A DNA stretch of 64,000 nt from 79-D21 sp022839995 (lineage in GTDB: Bacteria > Synergistota > Synergistia > Synergistales > 79-D21): contig JALHIN010000005.1 in the NCBI GenBank assembly GCA_022839995.1, positions 1-64,000 of the forward strand. Direction: 5' to 3'. The notes below the pieces were generated by a model, which did not search any database, was not told where the DNA came from, and was given only the letters and a program-made list of their open reading frames with translations. Position numbers and translations under genes: made by a program. The first letter of the stretch is position 1, and every line of letters starts with the position of its first letter. Positions 15,965-25,117 of this stretch are shown piece by piece.

Positions 15965-16933
15965 ATGAAAAAGTGTTTTTCCGTTTTCCTGGTGGCACTG
16001 TTCCTGGTTTCCATGGCTGCTTCCGCGTTCGCTATGGAAATCAAGCTGGCACACGTCGTGAACGAGAAGGACTCGTTCCACCTGGCTGCAGAGAAATTCA
16101 AGGCTCTCACCGAGAAATACACGAACGGTTCGGTGAAGGTGACGATTTTTCCCAACGCCAAGCTCGGAGACGAAAGGACCTTGCTGGAGCGTATGAAGAT
16201 GGGCATCGTCGACGCAGGGATCATCACGAACGGTCCCATCATCAACTTCGTTCCCCGTTTCGGGGCCATCGACCTGCCTTTCCTGTTCCGGAGCCCTGAA
16301 CACGCCTACAAGGTCCTCGACGGGCCCATCGGTCAGGGGCTCTTCGCCGAACTGGAGAAGCAGGGATGGAAAGGGTTGGCCTGGGCCGAGCGCGGTTTCC
16401 GCAACCTGACGAACAGCAAGCGGCCTGTCAACTCTCCGGACGACATCAAGGGGCTGAAGATCCGCGTCATGCAGAACCCGGTCTATGTCGATTCCTTCAA
16501 GGCCCTCGGCGCCAACGCGGTGCCCATGGCCTGGACGGAAGCTCTCACGGCCCTCCAGCAGGGAACGATCGACGGCCAGGAGAACCCCCTGAACGTCATC
16601 GTCGCCTTCAAGCTCAACGAAAGCCAAAAATACATGGCCATCACGCGTCACGCCTATGCCCCGGCCCCGATCCTCATGAGCATGGTCACCTGGAAGAAGC
16701 TCAGTGCCGACCAGCAGAAGGCCGTCCTGAAGGCCGCCCAGGAAGCTGCGGTTTACGAGCGGTCCTTCAACAACGCCAGCGAAAAATTGTGGATCCAGGA
16801 GCTGGAGGGTAAGGGCATGAAGGTCACCACTCCGGACCTGAAGCCGTTCCTTGCCGCAGTGAAGCCGGTTTATGACACGTATACCCCGAAGTTCGGGAAG
16901 GATTTCATCGCGGCCATCCAGAACACCAAGTAG
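15965..16933 (+). CDS. TRAP transporter substrate-binding protein DctP
   Basis: A 322-residue periplasmic binding protein with a signal peptide (KKCFSVFLVALFLVSMAASA, cut before MEIKLAH). DctP-family landmarks are NGSVKVTIFPNAKLGDERTL, GLAWAERGFRNLTNSKRPV, GLKIRVMQNP (the conserved Arg that binds the substrate carboxylate) and QQGTIDGQENPL. It captures an organic or sugar acid for the membrane subunits encoded directly downstream. Strong ribosome site GGAGG. Substrate inferred only from context: a dehydratase of the IlvD/Edd family is in the same operon. Confidence 0.93.
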   Translation: MKKCFSVFLVALFLVSMAASAFAMEIKLAHVVNEKDSFHLAAEKFKALTEKYTNGSVKVTIFPNAKLGDERTLLERMKMGIVDAGIITNGPIINFVPRFGAIDLPFLFRSPEHAYKVLDGPIGQGLFAELEKQGWKGLAWAERGFRNLTNSKRPVNSPDDIKGLKIRVMQNPVYVDSFKALGANAVPMAWTEALTALQQGTIDGQENPLNVIVAFKLNESQKYMAITRHAYAPAPILMSMVTWKKLSADQQKAVLKAAQEAAVYERSFNNASEKLWIQELEGKGMKVTTPDLKPFLAAVKPVYDTYTPKFGKDFIAAIQNTK

Positions 16934-16943
16934 GTGAAAACCC

Positions 16944-17453
16944 TTGAATCGGACCGGGCAGGAGGAGGGGGCTTCCCGCCCCCTCCTGCAAATTCTCAGT
17001 GATTCGGTGAACCGGCTAAGCGAACGCCTTCTGTTCTTCCTGATGCTCCTGATGATCGGCGTGACGACGGCCCAGGTGTTCTTCCGGTTCTTTTTCGAGG
17101 CCCTCACCTGGTCGGAGGAACTCTCCTGCTTCCTGCTCGTCCTGGCCTCCCTCCTTGGTGCGGCCGTCGCCTTCAAGCGCGGCAGCCACATCGCGGTGAG
17201 TTTCGTGACGCAGAAGCTCTCTCCGGTCCTGCAGAAAGGGGTGGCGGTCCTGGTCAACCTTCTCGGGATCCTCTTTTTCGCCATCGTGGCAGGGTACGGG
17301 GCGGTCCTCATGAAGACCGAGGCGAGCCAGACGACGCCTGCCATGATGATTTCCATGTCCTGGATCTACGCGATGTACCCGGTCCTGGGGGCGGTCATCA
17401 TCCTTCACCTGGCTGCCGGGATTGGCGAGATTCTGAAGGGAGGACGTTCCTGA
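16944..17453 (+). CDS. TRAP transporter small membrane subunit DctQ
   Basis: A 169-residue protein with four hydrophobic segments (LLFFLMLLMIGVTTAQVFF, LVLASLLGAAVAF, VLVNLLGILFFAIVAG, YPVLGAVIILHLAAG) and the DctQ signature FEALTWSEELSCFLLV. It connects the binding protein to the large permease. Starts at TTG 16944, 11 bases after dctP, and its stop overlaps the start of dctM. Confidence 0.9.
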   Translation: MNRTGQEEGASRPLLQILSDSVNRLSERLLFFLMLLMIGVTTAQVFFRFFFEALTWSEELSCFLLVLASLLGAAVAFKRGSHIAVSFVTQKLSPVLQKGVAVLVNLLGILFFAIVAGYGAVLMKTEASQTTPAMMISMSWIYAMYPVLGAVIILHLAAGIGEILKGGRS

Positions 17454-18736
17454 TGGGCTGGGTCATCTTCGGATCCTTCTTCCTCCTGATGCTCATCGGG
17501 GTTCCCATCGGCCTTTCCATCGGGCTCGCGGCTCTCGTCGTCTTCCTGGCGAGCGGGATTCCCCTCCAGATGGTTCCACAGACGCTCCTGGAGGGGAACA
17601 ATTCCTTCGCCCTCGTGGCGGTTCCCTTTTTCGTCCTGGCTGGAGACATCCTCGCGAGGGGCGGGATTTCCGAACGCATCGTCGCGTTCGCGGAAGCCAC
17701 GCTGGGCAGGATCCGCGGAGGTCTTTCCATCGTCTCGGTGCTGGCGTCCATGTTCATCGCTGCGATCTCCGGCTCCGGGGCGGCCACGACGGCTGCCGTC
17801 GGATCGGCGCTTTTGCCCGAACTCAAAACGAAAAAATACGACGTCGATTTTTCTGCTGCCCTCATTGCCTCGGCGGGAACGATCGGGGTGGTCATCCCTC
17901 CCAGCGTCCCGATGGTCTTGTACGCGGTCATCGCGGGAGAATCCGTGGCAAAGCTTTTCATGGCCGGGTTCATCCCCGGCGCCCTCATGGGAGGCGGGCT
18001 CATCGCCTATGCCCTCTGGATCGCGAACAGGCGCGGTTACCCGGCCGGTGAAAGACTTCCCGGGGCGGAAGTCGGCCGGCGCTTTGTGTCCGCCCTGTGG
18101 GGGCTCATGACCCCCGTCATCATCCTTGGCGGGATCTTCACGGGGGTCTTCACTCCGTCCGAGGCGGCGGCCATCGCCGTGGACTACACGCTCCTTGTCG
18201 CCTGGCTGGTCTACAGGTCGCTGGATTTCAGGAAGTTCTACGAACTCGTGGTCAACGCGGGTGTCACCTCCGCCCTGATCATGTTCATCATCGCCACGGC
18301 GAAGCTGTTCGGCTGGGGGCTGGCGTTCTACCAGATCCCGGAGGCCATCGCGAAGACCCTCATGTCCGTCGCGGGCAACAACACGTTCATGATTTACCTG
18401 ATGATCAACGTGATCATCCTTCTCGCCGGGATGTTCATGGAGACCGCCTCGGCGCTGATCATCCTCACGCCGATCTTCCTGCCTGCGATCCTCGGGATCG
18501 GGGGGAACCTCATCCATTTCGGCCTTCTCATCACGATCGGCCTCGCGATCGGGATGGCCACGCCGCCCGTTGCGATCGACATCTACGTGGCCAGCGCGAT
18601 CACCGGGCTTTCCATGGAAGAGATCAGCAAGCCGATCGTCCCCATGGTCCTGATCCTGGTGGCGGTGCTTCTCCTCTGCACCTACGTTCCCTCGCTCGTC
18701 CTGGTGCTGCCTCGCCTGTTCATGGCGGGGGTCTGA
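17453..18736 (+). CDS. TRAP transporter large permease DctM
   Basis: A 427-residue protein with about twelve hydrophobic segments. DctM landmarks include GVPIGLSIGLAAL, VAVPFFVLAGDILARGGIS, AISGSGAATTAAVGSALLP, GTIGVVIPPSVPMVLYAV and FTPSEAAAIAVDY. It forms the sodium-driven transport channel with DctQ. ATG overlaps the dctQ stop. It is followed by ilvD after 27 bases. Confidence 0.94.
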   Translation: MGWVIFGSFFLLMLIGVPIGLSIGLAALVVFLASGIPLQMVPQTLLEGNNSFALVAVPFFVLAGDILARGGISERIVAFAEATLGRIRGGLSIVSVLASMFIAAISGSGAATTAAVGSALLPELKTKKYDVDFSAALIASAGTIGVVIPPSVPMVLYAVIAGESVAKLFMAGFIPGALMGGGLIAYALWIANRRGYPAGERLPGAEVGRRFVSALWGLMTPVIILGGIFTGVFTPSEAAAIAVDYTLLVAWLVYRSLDFRKFYELVVNAGVTSALIMFIIATAKLFGWGLAFYQIPEAIAKTLMSVAGNNTFMIYLMINVIILLAGMFMETASALIILTPIFLPAILGIGGNLIHFGLLITIGLAIGMATPPVAIDIYVASAITGLSMEEISKPIVPMVLILVAVLLLCTYVPSLVLVLPRLFMAGV

Positions 18737-18763
18737 CCCTTGAGAAAGGAAGTGTGAAAGTCA

Positions 18764-20434
18764 ATGCGTAGCGACAGCGCAAAGAAAGGCATCGAAAGAG
18801 CCCCTCACCGTTCCCTCATGAAGGCTTCCGGCTACACCGACTGGGAGATCGAACGCCCCTGGGTCGGCGTGGTCAACGCCTACAACGCGATCATTCCCGG
18901 GCACGTCCACCTGAACCGCCTGGCTGCCGCCGTGAAGGCCGGCGTCTACTCTGCCGGGGGATTGCCCATCGAGTTTCCCGTTATCGGCGTTTGCGACGGT
19001 ATCGCCATGAACCACGCCGGGATGAAGTTCTCCCTCCCGAGCCGTGAGCTGATCATGGATTCCATCGAGGTCATGGCGCAGGGGCACGCCCTGGACGCCC
19101 TCGTCATGGTGACGAACTGCGACAAGATCATCCCGGGCATGGCCATGGCCGCCGCCCGGCTGAACATTCCCACCGTGGTTATCAGCGGGGGGCCCATGAT
19201 GGCGGGCATCCTGAAGGGGCGCGATGTAGACCTCAACACCGTCTTTGAAACGGTCGGCAAGTGCATCGCCGGTAGCGCCACCGAGGAAGAGCTGATGGAG
19301 GTGGAAAACGTGGCCTGCCCGGGCTGCGGATCCTGCGCGGGGATGTTCACCGCCAACACGATGAACTGCATGATGGAAGCCCTGGGGCTGGCCCTTCCCG
19401 GCAACGGCACGATTCCGGCCGTCATGGCCGAGCGGGAGCGCCTGGCGAAGGACGCGGGGCGCGCGATCATGGCCCTCCTCGAGAAGAACATCCGTCCCCG
19501 TGACATCCTCACGATGGAAGCCTTCGAAAACGCCGTCGCGGTCGACCTCGCCCTGGGCGGATCCACGAATACTGCCCTTCACCTGCCGGCGATCGCCCAT
19601 GCAGCCGGGCTTGAACTGCCCCTGGATCTCTTCAACACCATCGGGCAGGAGGTTCCCCACCTCTGCAGCATGAGCCCGGCGGGACCCCACCACATCCAGG
19701 ATCTCTATCGCGCAGGCGGGGTCCAGGCCGTGATGGCCAGGCTTTCCGAAAAAGGCCTCATCAAGGGGGGCTGCATCACTGTCACGGGGCGGACCGTCTC
19801 GGAAAACCTCAGCAAGGTATCGGTGCGAGACGAGACCGTGATCCGGCCGCTTGAGAACCCTTACCACGCCCAGGGGGGGTTGGCCTTCATCAAAGGCTCC
19901 CTCGCTCCTGGCGGCGGCATCGTCAAGCAGTCCGCCGTGGCGGAGGAGATGCTTCGGCACAAGGGGCCGGCCCGGGTCTTTGACGGCGAGGAAGCGGCCT
20001 TCAAGGCGATCCGCGGCCAGCAGATCAGGCCCGGTGACGTGGTGGTGATTCGCTACGAAGGGCCGAAGGGCGGTCCCGGGATGCGGGAAATGCTGACCCC
20101 CACTTCTTCCCTGGCCGGCATGGGGCTGGACAAGTCGGTCGCTCTCATCACGGATGGACGATTCTCCGGCGCAAGCCGGGGTGCCGCCATCGGCCACGTC
20201 TCGCCGGAGGCGGCTGCTGGAGGGCCCATCGCCCTGGTCCGAGAAGGGGACATCATTTCGATAGACATCCCCGGGAAAAGGCTGGACCTTCTGGTCGACG
20301 AGGCGGAGCTCGAGCGCAGGAAAGCCGAATGGAAACCCTGGGCGCAGCCGGTCGAAAGTGCGTTCCTCAACCGTTACAGGGCATTTGTCACCTCGGGGGT
20401 CACGGGCGCGGTCCTGGAGGAAGGTCGAAAATAG
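18764..20434 (+). CDS. ilvD: Dihydroxy-acid dehydratase family protein (IlvD)
   Basis: Fe-S dehydratase of 556 residues, normal IlvD length. Cluster cysteines are in VTNCDKIIPG and CPGCGSCAGMFTANTM; other family motifs are CDGIAMNHAGMKFSLPSREL, GGSTNTALHLPAIA, KGSLAPGGGIVK, YEGPKGGPGM and TDGRFSGASRGAAIGHVSPEA. By sequence it looks like a true IlvD (2,3-dihydroxy-isovalerate to 2-oxoisovalerate, branched-chain amino acid and pantothenate synthesis). Its place as last gene of a GntR-controlled TRAP operon also allows a sugar-acid dehydratase role, since the IlvD/Edd family includes those. A strong terminator follows. Confidence 0.9.
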   Translation: MRSDSAKKGIERAPHRSLMKASGYTDWEIERPWVGVVNAYNAIIPGHVHLNRLAAAVKAGVYSAGGLPIEFPVIGVCDGIAMNHAGMKFSLPSRELIMDSIEVMAQGHALDALVMVTNCDKIIPGMAMAAARLNIPTVVISGGPMMAGILKGRDVDLNTVFETVGKCIAGSATEEELMEVENVACPGCGSCAGMFTANTMNCMMEALGLALPGNGTIPAVMAERERLAKDAGRAIMALLEKNIRPRDILTMEAFENAVAVDLALGGSTNTALHLPAIAHAAGLELPLDLFNTIGQEVPHLCSMSPAGPHHIQDLYRAGGVQAVMARLSEKGLIKGGCITVTGRTVSENLSKVSVRDETVIRPLENPYHAQGGLAFIKGSLAPGGGIVKQSAVAEEMLRHKGPARVFDGEEAAFKAIRGQQIRPGDVVVIRYEGPKGGPGMREMLTPTSSLAGMGLDKSVALITDGRFSGASRGAAIGHVSPEAAAGGPIALVREGDIISIDIPGKRLDLLVDEAELERRKAEWKPWAQPVESAFLNRYRAFVTSGVTGAVLEEGRK

Positions 20435-20451
20435 CGGGGCGAAGGAGACCG

Positions 20452-20485
20452 GGAGGGGCCGCCGAGGCGGCCCCTCCTTTTTTGT
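20452..20485 (+). terminator. Terminator after ilvD
   Basis: An 11-bp perfect GC stem (20452-20462 with 20467-20477), loop CGAG, then TTTTTTGTTT. Confidence 0.92.
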
Positions 20486-20507
20486 TTGCCCTGGAGGGTC
20501 GCTTACA

Positions 20508-21086
20508 ATGAATTGGAGAAGCCGGGAGGTGGTTCGCTTGGAGGGTTCGGAAAGGAGAACGCCGGTGCTGGAGAAGGGCCTGCTGCAGGTCTACACGGGA
20601 AACGGCAAGGGGAAGACCACCGCAGCGTTGGGATTGGCCCTCCGGATGTCCGGACACGGGGGGCGCGTGGCGGTCATCCAGTTCATGAAAGGCTGGGACT
20701 TTTACGGGGAGATCGAGGCCCTGAAAAGGATCCCGGGTTTGCGTCACGAGAGGACAGGGACCCCGGATTATGTCCGGCGCGGGCAGGAAAGCCCGGTCGA
20801 CCGAAGCGAGGCGAAGAGGGGCCTGGATTTGGCGCGGGAATGCCTGGGCGGGGAGTTCGACCTGGTGGTGCTGGATGAGCTGAACGTCGTCCTGGACTTT
20901 GGCCTCCTGGAGCTGGAACCGGTCATGGAGCTGCTTCGGTCGCGCCCTCCCCACGTGGAAGTACTCGTCACCGGCAGGGGGGCACCGCAGGCTCTCCTGG
21001 AAGCTGCCGACCTCGTGACCGAGATGAGGGAGGTCCGCCATCCCTACACAAAGGGGGTTGTTTCCAGGCGGGGGATCGATTACTGA
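20508..21086 (+). CDS. cobO: Corrinoid adenosyltransferase (CobO/BtuR)
   Basis: ATP:cob(I)alamin adenosyltransferase making adenosylcobalamin; 192 residues. P-loop GNGKGKTTAALGLALR (about 32-47), then FMKGWDFYGE and the Walker-B-like DLVVLDELNVVLDFGL, plus VLVTGRGAP and the C-terminal MREVRHPYTKGV block, all typical of BtuR. The start at 20508 has GGAGGG about nine bases upstream. It lies after the ilvD terminator, so it should have its own promoter. The gene supports B12-dependent metabolism in this organism. Confidence 0.93.
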   Translation: MNWRSREVVRLEGSERRTPVLEKGLLQVYTGNGKGKTTAALGLALRMSGHGGRVAVIQFMKGWDFYGEIEALKRIPGLRHERTGTPDYVRRGQESPVDRSEAKRGLDLARECLGGEFDLVVLDELNVVLDFGLLELEPVMELLRSRPPHVEVLVTGRGAPQALLEAADLVTEMREVRHPYTKGVVSRRGIDY

Positions 21087-21112
21087 AGCGAAAAACGCCG
21101 TGGGAGAAAAGG

Positions 21113-21139
21113 GGGGGAACCGGCTGAGCCGGTTCCCCC
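21113..21139. terminator. Bidirectional terminator between cobO and tctA
   Basis: GGGGGAACCGGC (21113-21124), loop TGA, and its 12-base complement (21128-21139). On the minus strand it is followed by CCTTTTCTCC; it separates convergent genes. Confidence 0.8.
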
Positions 21140-21156
21140 ACAACCTTTGTGAAACG

Positions 21157-22677
21157 CTAGTCGATAGGGATATCCACCGATTTTTCCCTTTTCTTCCGGG
21201 CCCGCCAGTCGGAAATGAACGGCCAGGCCAGCGAAATGACGGCCGCGATGAGCAGTCCGTTGGAGATCCCGGAGCGGAAGAAGATCGAAAGTGACCCGTT
21301 CGAGAGCATGAGGGACTGCCGGAACGAGGACTCCATCGAGGCTCCGACCACGGAAGCCAGGATGAGGGGAGCGGTGGGAACCTTGAACTTCTTCATGAGG
21401 TAGCCGACGAACCCGAGGCCGACAAGGAGGTAGAAGTCCATGATGCTGAAGTTGATCGTGTAGACCCCGAGGAATGCGAGAACCACGACCAGGGGATAAA
21501 GGACCTTCGGGGGGATCGACAGCACCCGTACGAGGAGGCCCGCAAGAGGGATGTTGATGAACGCGCAAGCGATATTCCCCAAGAACATACTGGCGATGAT
21601 GCCCCAGGCGACGTTCGGGTACTGCTCGAAAAGGAGGGGGCCGGGCTGGAGGCCAAGGATCAGCAGTGCGCCCAGCATGACTGCGGTCGTTCCCGAGCCG
21701 GGGACGCCAAGGGTCATCATGGGAATCATCGCACCGACCGAGCAGGCGTTGTTCGCGGCTTCAGGGGCAGCCAGGCCCTCGATGGCTCCCTTGCCGAACT
21801 CCTCGGGATGTTTCGAGATCTGCTTTTCGTTGTTGTAGGCCATCAGGGCCGCGATCGTCGCCCCTGCGCCCGGGAGGACCCCGACGAAGAATCCGACCGG
21901 GGTCTGGCGCAGGATGGGACCGATGCTGCGTTTCCACTGGGCCATGGAGATCCAGATTTTGCCGAACTTCGTCTGGACGGGTTTTACCGTCTGCTGCGCG
22001 ATGTGCTCCAGGTTCACGAAGACCTCGCTGATGCCGTAGATGCCAATGATGACCACGACGAAGTCGATCCCCATCTGCAACTCTTGGGAACCGAAGGTGA
22101 AGCGGGGGACACCGGACTGGAAGTCCAGCCCCACCGTCGTGAACATCAGGCCGAGCACGAGGGAGATGATCCCCTTGAGGAGGGCTTCCTTGGAGATGGC
22201 CGCCGTGGCCGCCAGGGCGAACACCATCAGGCAGAAGTACTCCGGCGGCCCGAACCGGAGGGCGAAGCGGGCGACGGGCAGGGCGACGAAAACGAAGGCG
22301 ATTGTCGCGATGAGCCCTCCGATGAACGAGGCGATGGCCGAGATGGCAAGGGCGGCTTCCGCCTGGCCGCTGCGGGCCATGGGATAGCCGTCGAAGCAGG
22401 AGGCTACGGCGGCGCCGTCGCCGGGAACGTTCAGCAGGATCGAGCTCCGCGACCCGCCGAACATGGCCCCGTAATAGATGGCACACATGGCGATCAGGGC
22501 GGTGTCCGGCCTCATGCCGAAGGTCAGGGGCAGGAGGAGGGCGATGCCCGTGGAGGGGCCGAGTCCCGGAAGCATGCCTAGAATCGTTCCCAGGATGGAG
22601 CCGCCGAGCAGCCAGGCCAGGTTGAGGGGGGTCAGGGCGACGGCGAAACCTTGCATCAGGTGAGCAAATACTTCCAT
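21157..22677 (-). CDS. tctA: Tripartite tricarboxylate transporter large permease TctA
   Basis: A 506-residue membrane protein with about twelve segments. The TctA signature is GMLPGLGPSTGIALLLP near residues 34-50 and its repeat VLPGAGATIAALMAYNNEKQ in the middle; MFGGSRSSILLNVPGDGAAV and TLGVPGSGTTAVMLGALL are also family blocks. It carries out cation-coupled import of citrate-like substrates with TctB and TctC. Last gene of the minus operon gntR-tctC-tctB-tctA, 12 bases after tctB. Confidence 0.95.
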   Translation of the reverse strand: MEVFAHLMQGFAVALTPLNLAWLLGGSILGTILGMLPGLGPSTGIALLLPLTFGMRPDTALIAMCAIYYGAMFGGSRSSILLNVPGDGAAVASCFDGYPMARSGQAEAALAISAIASFIGGLIATIAFVFVALPVARFALRFGPPEYFCLMVFALAATAAISKEALLKGIISLVLGLMFTTVGLDFQSGVPRFTFGSQELQMGIDFVVVIIGIYGISEVFVNLEHIAQQTVKPVQTKFGKIWISMAQWKRSIGPILRQTPVGFFVGVLPGAGATIAALMAYNNEKQISKHPEEFGKGAIEGLAAPEAANNACSVGAMIPMMTLGVPGSGTTAVMLGALLILGLQPGPLLFEQYPNVAWGIIASMFLGNIACAFINIPLAGLLVRVLSIPPKVLYPLVVVLAFLGVYTINFSIMDFYLLVGLGFVGYLMKKFKVPTAPLILASVVGASMESSFRQSLMLSNGSLSIFFRSGISNGLLIAAVISLAWPFISDWRARKKREKSVDIPID

Positions 22678-22689
22678 TTCCGATCCCCC

Positions 22690-23139
22690 CTACGGCAGGT
22701 TGATCTGGAATAGCTTGACGAACACGTACCAGGCCCCGAACGTGAAGCCCAGGGTGAGGATCGTGTTGATTTTCCACGCTTTGGGCCCGTTGATCAGAAA
22801 GAGGAGGGCCCCCAGGAAGATCAGCGTGGCGAGAATGAAGCCCAGTCTCTCGAAGATGAGGGCGTAGAGGATGCAGAGCCCGGCCGTTCCGAAGATGAGC
22901 TTGAGGCTCGCGGCCTGGAAATTGGGGCGCTTGACCCCTTCCAGGTTTGTCAGGCCTTTTTTGGCTTCGAGGACGACCAGGAGGAGTCCCAGGCCGGCCA
23001 TGAGAATGCCGAGTCCCACGGGAAAGTACACCGGGGCCCAGGGGTTGCCGATCATGGCCTTCGGAAGGTGGAAGGCCTGAATGGTGTAGACGATGCCGAT
23101 GAAGATTGCTGACAATCCGACCAGTGCATTGGGTCGCAT
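22690..23139 (-). CDS. tctB: Tripartite tricarboxylate transporter small subunit TctB
   Basis: 149 residues with four hydrophobic segments (ALVGLSAIFIGIVYTIQAF, GLGILMAGLGLLLVVLEA, LCILYALIFERLGFILATL, TILTLGFTFGAWYVFVKLF), the usual TctB layout and size. It sits between the binding protein and the large permease genes. Confidence 0.88.
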   Translation of the reverse strand: MRPNALVGLSAIFIGIVYTIQAFHLPKAMIGNPWAPVYFPVGLGILMAGLGLLLVVLEAKKGLTNLEGVKRPNFQAASLKLIFGTAGLCILYALIFERLGFILATLIFLGALLFLINGPKAWKINTILTLGFTFGAWYVFVKLFQINLP

Positions 23140-23163
23140 GGGATCACTCCTTGAAGGTAAAGG

Positions 23164-23195
23164 AAAGGCGGGCTCGGCCGGCCGGGCCCGCCTTT
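23164..23195 (-). terminator. Intercistronic hairpin between tctC and tctB
   Basis: AAAGGCGGGC (23164-23173) pairs with GCCCGCCTTT (23186-23195) around a second small GC stem. It may act as a partial terminator or RNA-stabilising element that gives the binding protein higher expression than the permease. Confidence 0.6.
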
Positions 23196-23208
23196 GCAGG
23201 CGGAAGGT

Positions 23209-24207
23209 TTACTGTGCCTTCAGCATTCCGATCTCGCCAAGCAGGGTTTTGTACTCGGCATTGGTCTTTTCAAGGAATTTTGCAAAATCCGCGGAGTTCA
23301 TGTAGACCTGGGTCCAACCGTTGCGAGTTGCGATTTCACGCCATTCCGGGGTCTTCACCATCTTGGCAAGAGCTTCTTCCATGTACTTCACGGCGTATGC
23401 CGGCATGTTCTCCGGGCCGAAAATGCCGCGCCAGTTGATGAATTCCGCGTCGATGCCGGATTCCCTCAGGGTCGGGACCGTCATCATGGGACCGGACTTG
23501 ATGCGGTTCGGGGCGGAGATGGCCAGGACACGAATATCCCCCGATTGCATCGGGCCGACGGTTTCGGCCATTCCCGTGGAAAGAAGGTCGATGTGTCCGC
23601 CCATCAAGGCTGCGATTCCTTCACCGCCCTGGAAGGCGATGTATTGAATGGCCTTCAGGTCCTTCACGCCAGCCGCCTTTGCGGCCACGAGGAACTGGAT
23701 GTGGTCCATGCTGCCCATGGCGGAGGTGCCGCCGATCTTCACGCTCTTGGGATCCTTCTTGATTGCTTCCATGACATCCTTGATGCTCTTGAACTTCGAG
23801 TTCTTGGGCACCGCGTAGGCCCCGTAGTCGTTGATCAGCATTGAAATGGGCGTCAGGTTCTTGTAGCTCAGCGGAGTGGAGCCCGTAAGGTTGATGAGAA
23901 GGAGAGGCGGGGAATAGACGACGATCGTGTCGTCACGCCCTTTCTTTTTCTGAAGGTAGGCAAGCGCCACGCCTCCGCCGCCGCCGGGCTTGTTGATGAC
24001 GGGCATGGGAACGGTGACGAGTTTCTTTTCCGTCAGGACTTTCGTTGTCATCCGCATTGTCGTGTCCCAGCCGCCGCCGGGTCCGGCCGGCGCGATGCTC
24101 TCGATGGGCTTCGTGGGATAGGCTGCAGAAGCCATGCCCGCAAACAGGGCGCTGAGGACCAGTGCAGCAAGGATCAGGAACAGGGTTTTGCGCATCATGC
24201 TCTTCAT
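23209..24207 (-). CDS. tctC: Tripartite tricarboxylate transporter binding protein TctC
   Basis: A 332-residue periplasmic protein with a signal peptide (hydrophobic LFLILAALVLSALFAGMASA, cut before AYPTKPI). BUG-family marks include YPTKPIESIAPAGPGGGWDT near the mature N-terminus, NKPGGGGGVALAYL, and PTLRESGIDAEFINWRGIFGP. It binds a carboxylate ligand; citrate is likely given the divergent citrate lyase genes. The start follows AAGGGGGG by about eight bases. Confidence 0.94.
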   Translation of the reverse strand: MKSMMRKTLFLILAALVLSALFAGMASAAYPTKPIESIAPAGPGGGWDTTMRMTTKVLTEKKLVTVPMPVINKPGGGGGVALAYLQKKKGRDDTIVVYSPPLLLINLTGSTPLSYKNLTPISMLINDYGAYAVPKNSKFKSIKDVMEAIKKDPKSVKIGGTSAMGSMDHIQFLVAAKAAGVKDLKAIQYIAFQGGEGIAALMGGHIDLLSTGMAETVGPMQSGDIRVLAISAPNRIKSGPMMTVPTLRESGIDAEFINWRGIFGPENMPAYAVKYMEEALAKMVKTPEWREIATRNGWTQVYMNSADFAKFLEKTNAEYKTLLGEIGMLKAQ

Positions 24208-24298
24208 TTGGATACCCCCCTTATTGGTTTTTCCCGGAAAAACGCGGAATACGGTCGTCGTGGCTCGCTCTCAGGACGGCTCTTTTCGATCCCCCCGT

Positions 24299-25009
24299 TC
24301 ATTTCCCGTTGAGATGCCGGTCGGGCGCAGGACGGGAAAAGCCCTTGAGGTAGGCTTCAAGAGCCCCCCGGATGTGTTCCCTGGTTAGGGCTTCCGCCCT
24401 CTTTTCGTCCCGGTCCCGGATGGCTTCGAAGATCTGCCTGTGCTCCCGTCGGACAAGTTCCCTTCGTGAAGGAATGGCGAGGGTGACCCTCCGGAATCGC
24501 TCAAGGTAATCCTTGTAGGTATTGATGAGCTGGATCAGCCTCGGCATGTGGCACGCCTCGATGACCGCTTCCGAGAAAACCCGGTTGGCTTCGAAGATTT
24601 CCGAAGCGCTGACTTCTCCTCCCATCTCACAAAGACGGTCGATTTCGTCCATCGCTTTTTCCAGGTTTCGGATTTCTTCATCGGTGGCACGCCTGACTGC
24701 CTGGACGGCAGCCAAGGCTTCCATGGCTTCCCGGATGGCATAGATCTCGAGAATTTCCTCTTCGCTGAAGCCCTTCACTACAACGCCCTTCCGGGGCTGG
24801 TGCTCCACGAGCCCTTCGGCCTCGAGCTTTCGTATGGCCTCTCGAACGGGCATGCGGCTAACGTTGAGGGTTTCCGCCAGGTCACTTTCGACGAGCCGCT
24901 CCCCGCGGGGCAGCGAACCGTCGAGGATGGCTTGCCGAAGGGATTCGTACACGACGTTTCGAATCGGTGTCAGCAGGTTCGGGTCAATTGCTTGAAGGTC
25001 GATTGTCAA
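24299..25009 (-). CDS. GntR-family (FCD) regulator of the tct/cit locus
   Basis: 236 residues from a TTG start preceded by AAAGGGGGATC. An N-terminal winged helix contains RGERLVESDLAETLNVSR and MPVREAIRKLEAEGLVEHQP; a C-terminal FCD helical domain contains EIYAIREAMEALAA, FSEAVIEACHMPRL and EHRQIFEAIRDRD with the usual metal-binding histidines. First gene of the tct operon and divergent from citDEF. A palindrome just downstream of its promoter is the likely autoregulatory operator. Expected to respond to citrate or a related acid (inference). Confidence 0.9.
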   Translation of the reverse strand: MTIDLQAIDPNLLTPIRNVVYESLRQAILDGSLPRGERLVESDLAETLNVSRMPVREAIRKLEAEGLVEHQPRKGVVVKGFSEEEILEIYAIREAMEALAAVQAVRRATDEEIRNLEKAMDEIDRLCEMGGEVSASEIFEANRVFSEAVIEACHMPRLIQLINTYKDYLERFRRVTLAIPSRRELVRREHRQIFEAIRDRDEKRAEALTREHIRGALEAYLKGFSRPAPDRHLNGK

Positions 25010-25031
25010 GCGCGATCCCCCTTTTGGGATA

Positions 25032-25048
25032 CGGGATCCAATATCCCG
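25032..25048. promoter_or_regulatory. Palindromic operator between tct and cit operons
   Basis: CGGGAT (25032-25037), CCAAT, ATCCCG (25043-25048); flanked by further GGATCC repeats. It lies about 7-23 bases after the predicted gntR transcript start. Confidence 0.5.
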
Positions 25049-25061
25049 GATCCTATGGTAA

Positions 25062-25090
25062 AATTTACTCGTTTTTCCGTGGGTTGTCAA
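25062..25090 (-). promoter_or_regulatory. Promoter of gntR-tctCBA
   Basis: On the minus strand TTGACA (25090-25085), a 17-base spacer and TAAATT (25067-25062). Confidence 0.7.
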
Positions 25091-25117
25091 TTTAAGAAGC
25101 GTCTTCAAAGGGGCGTG

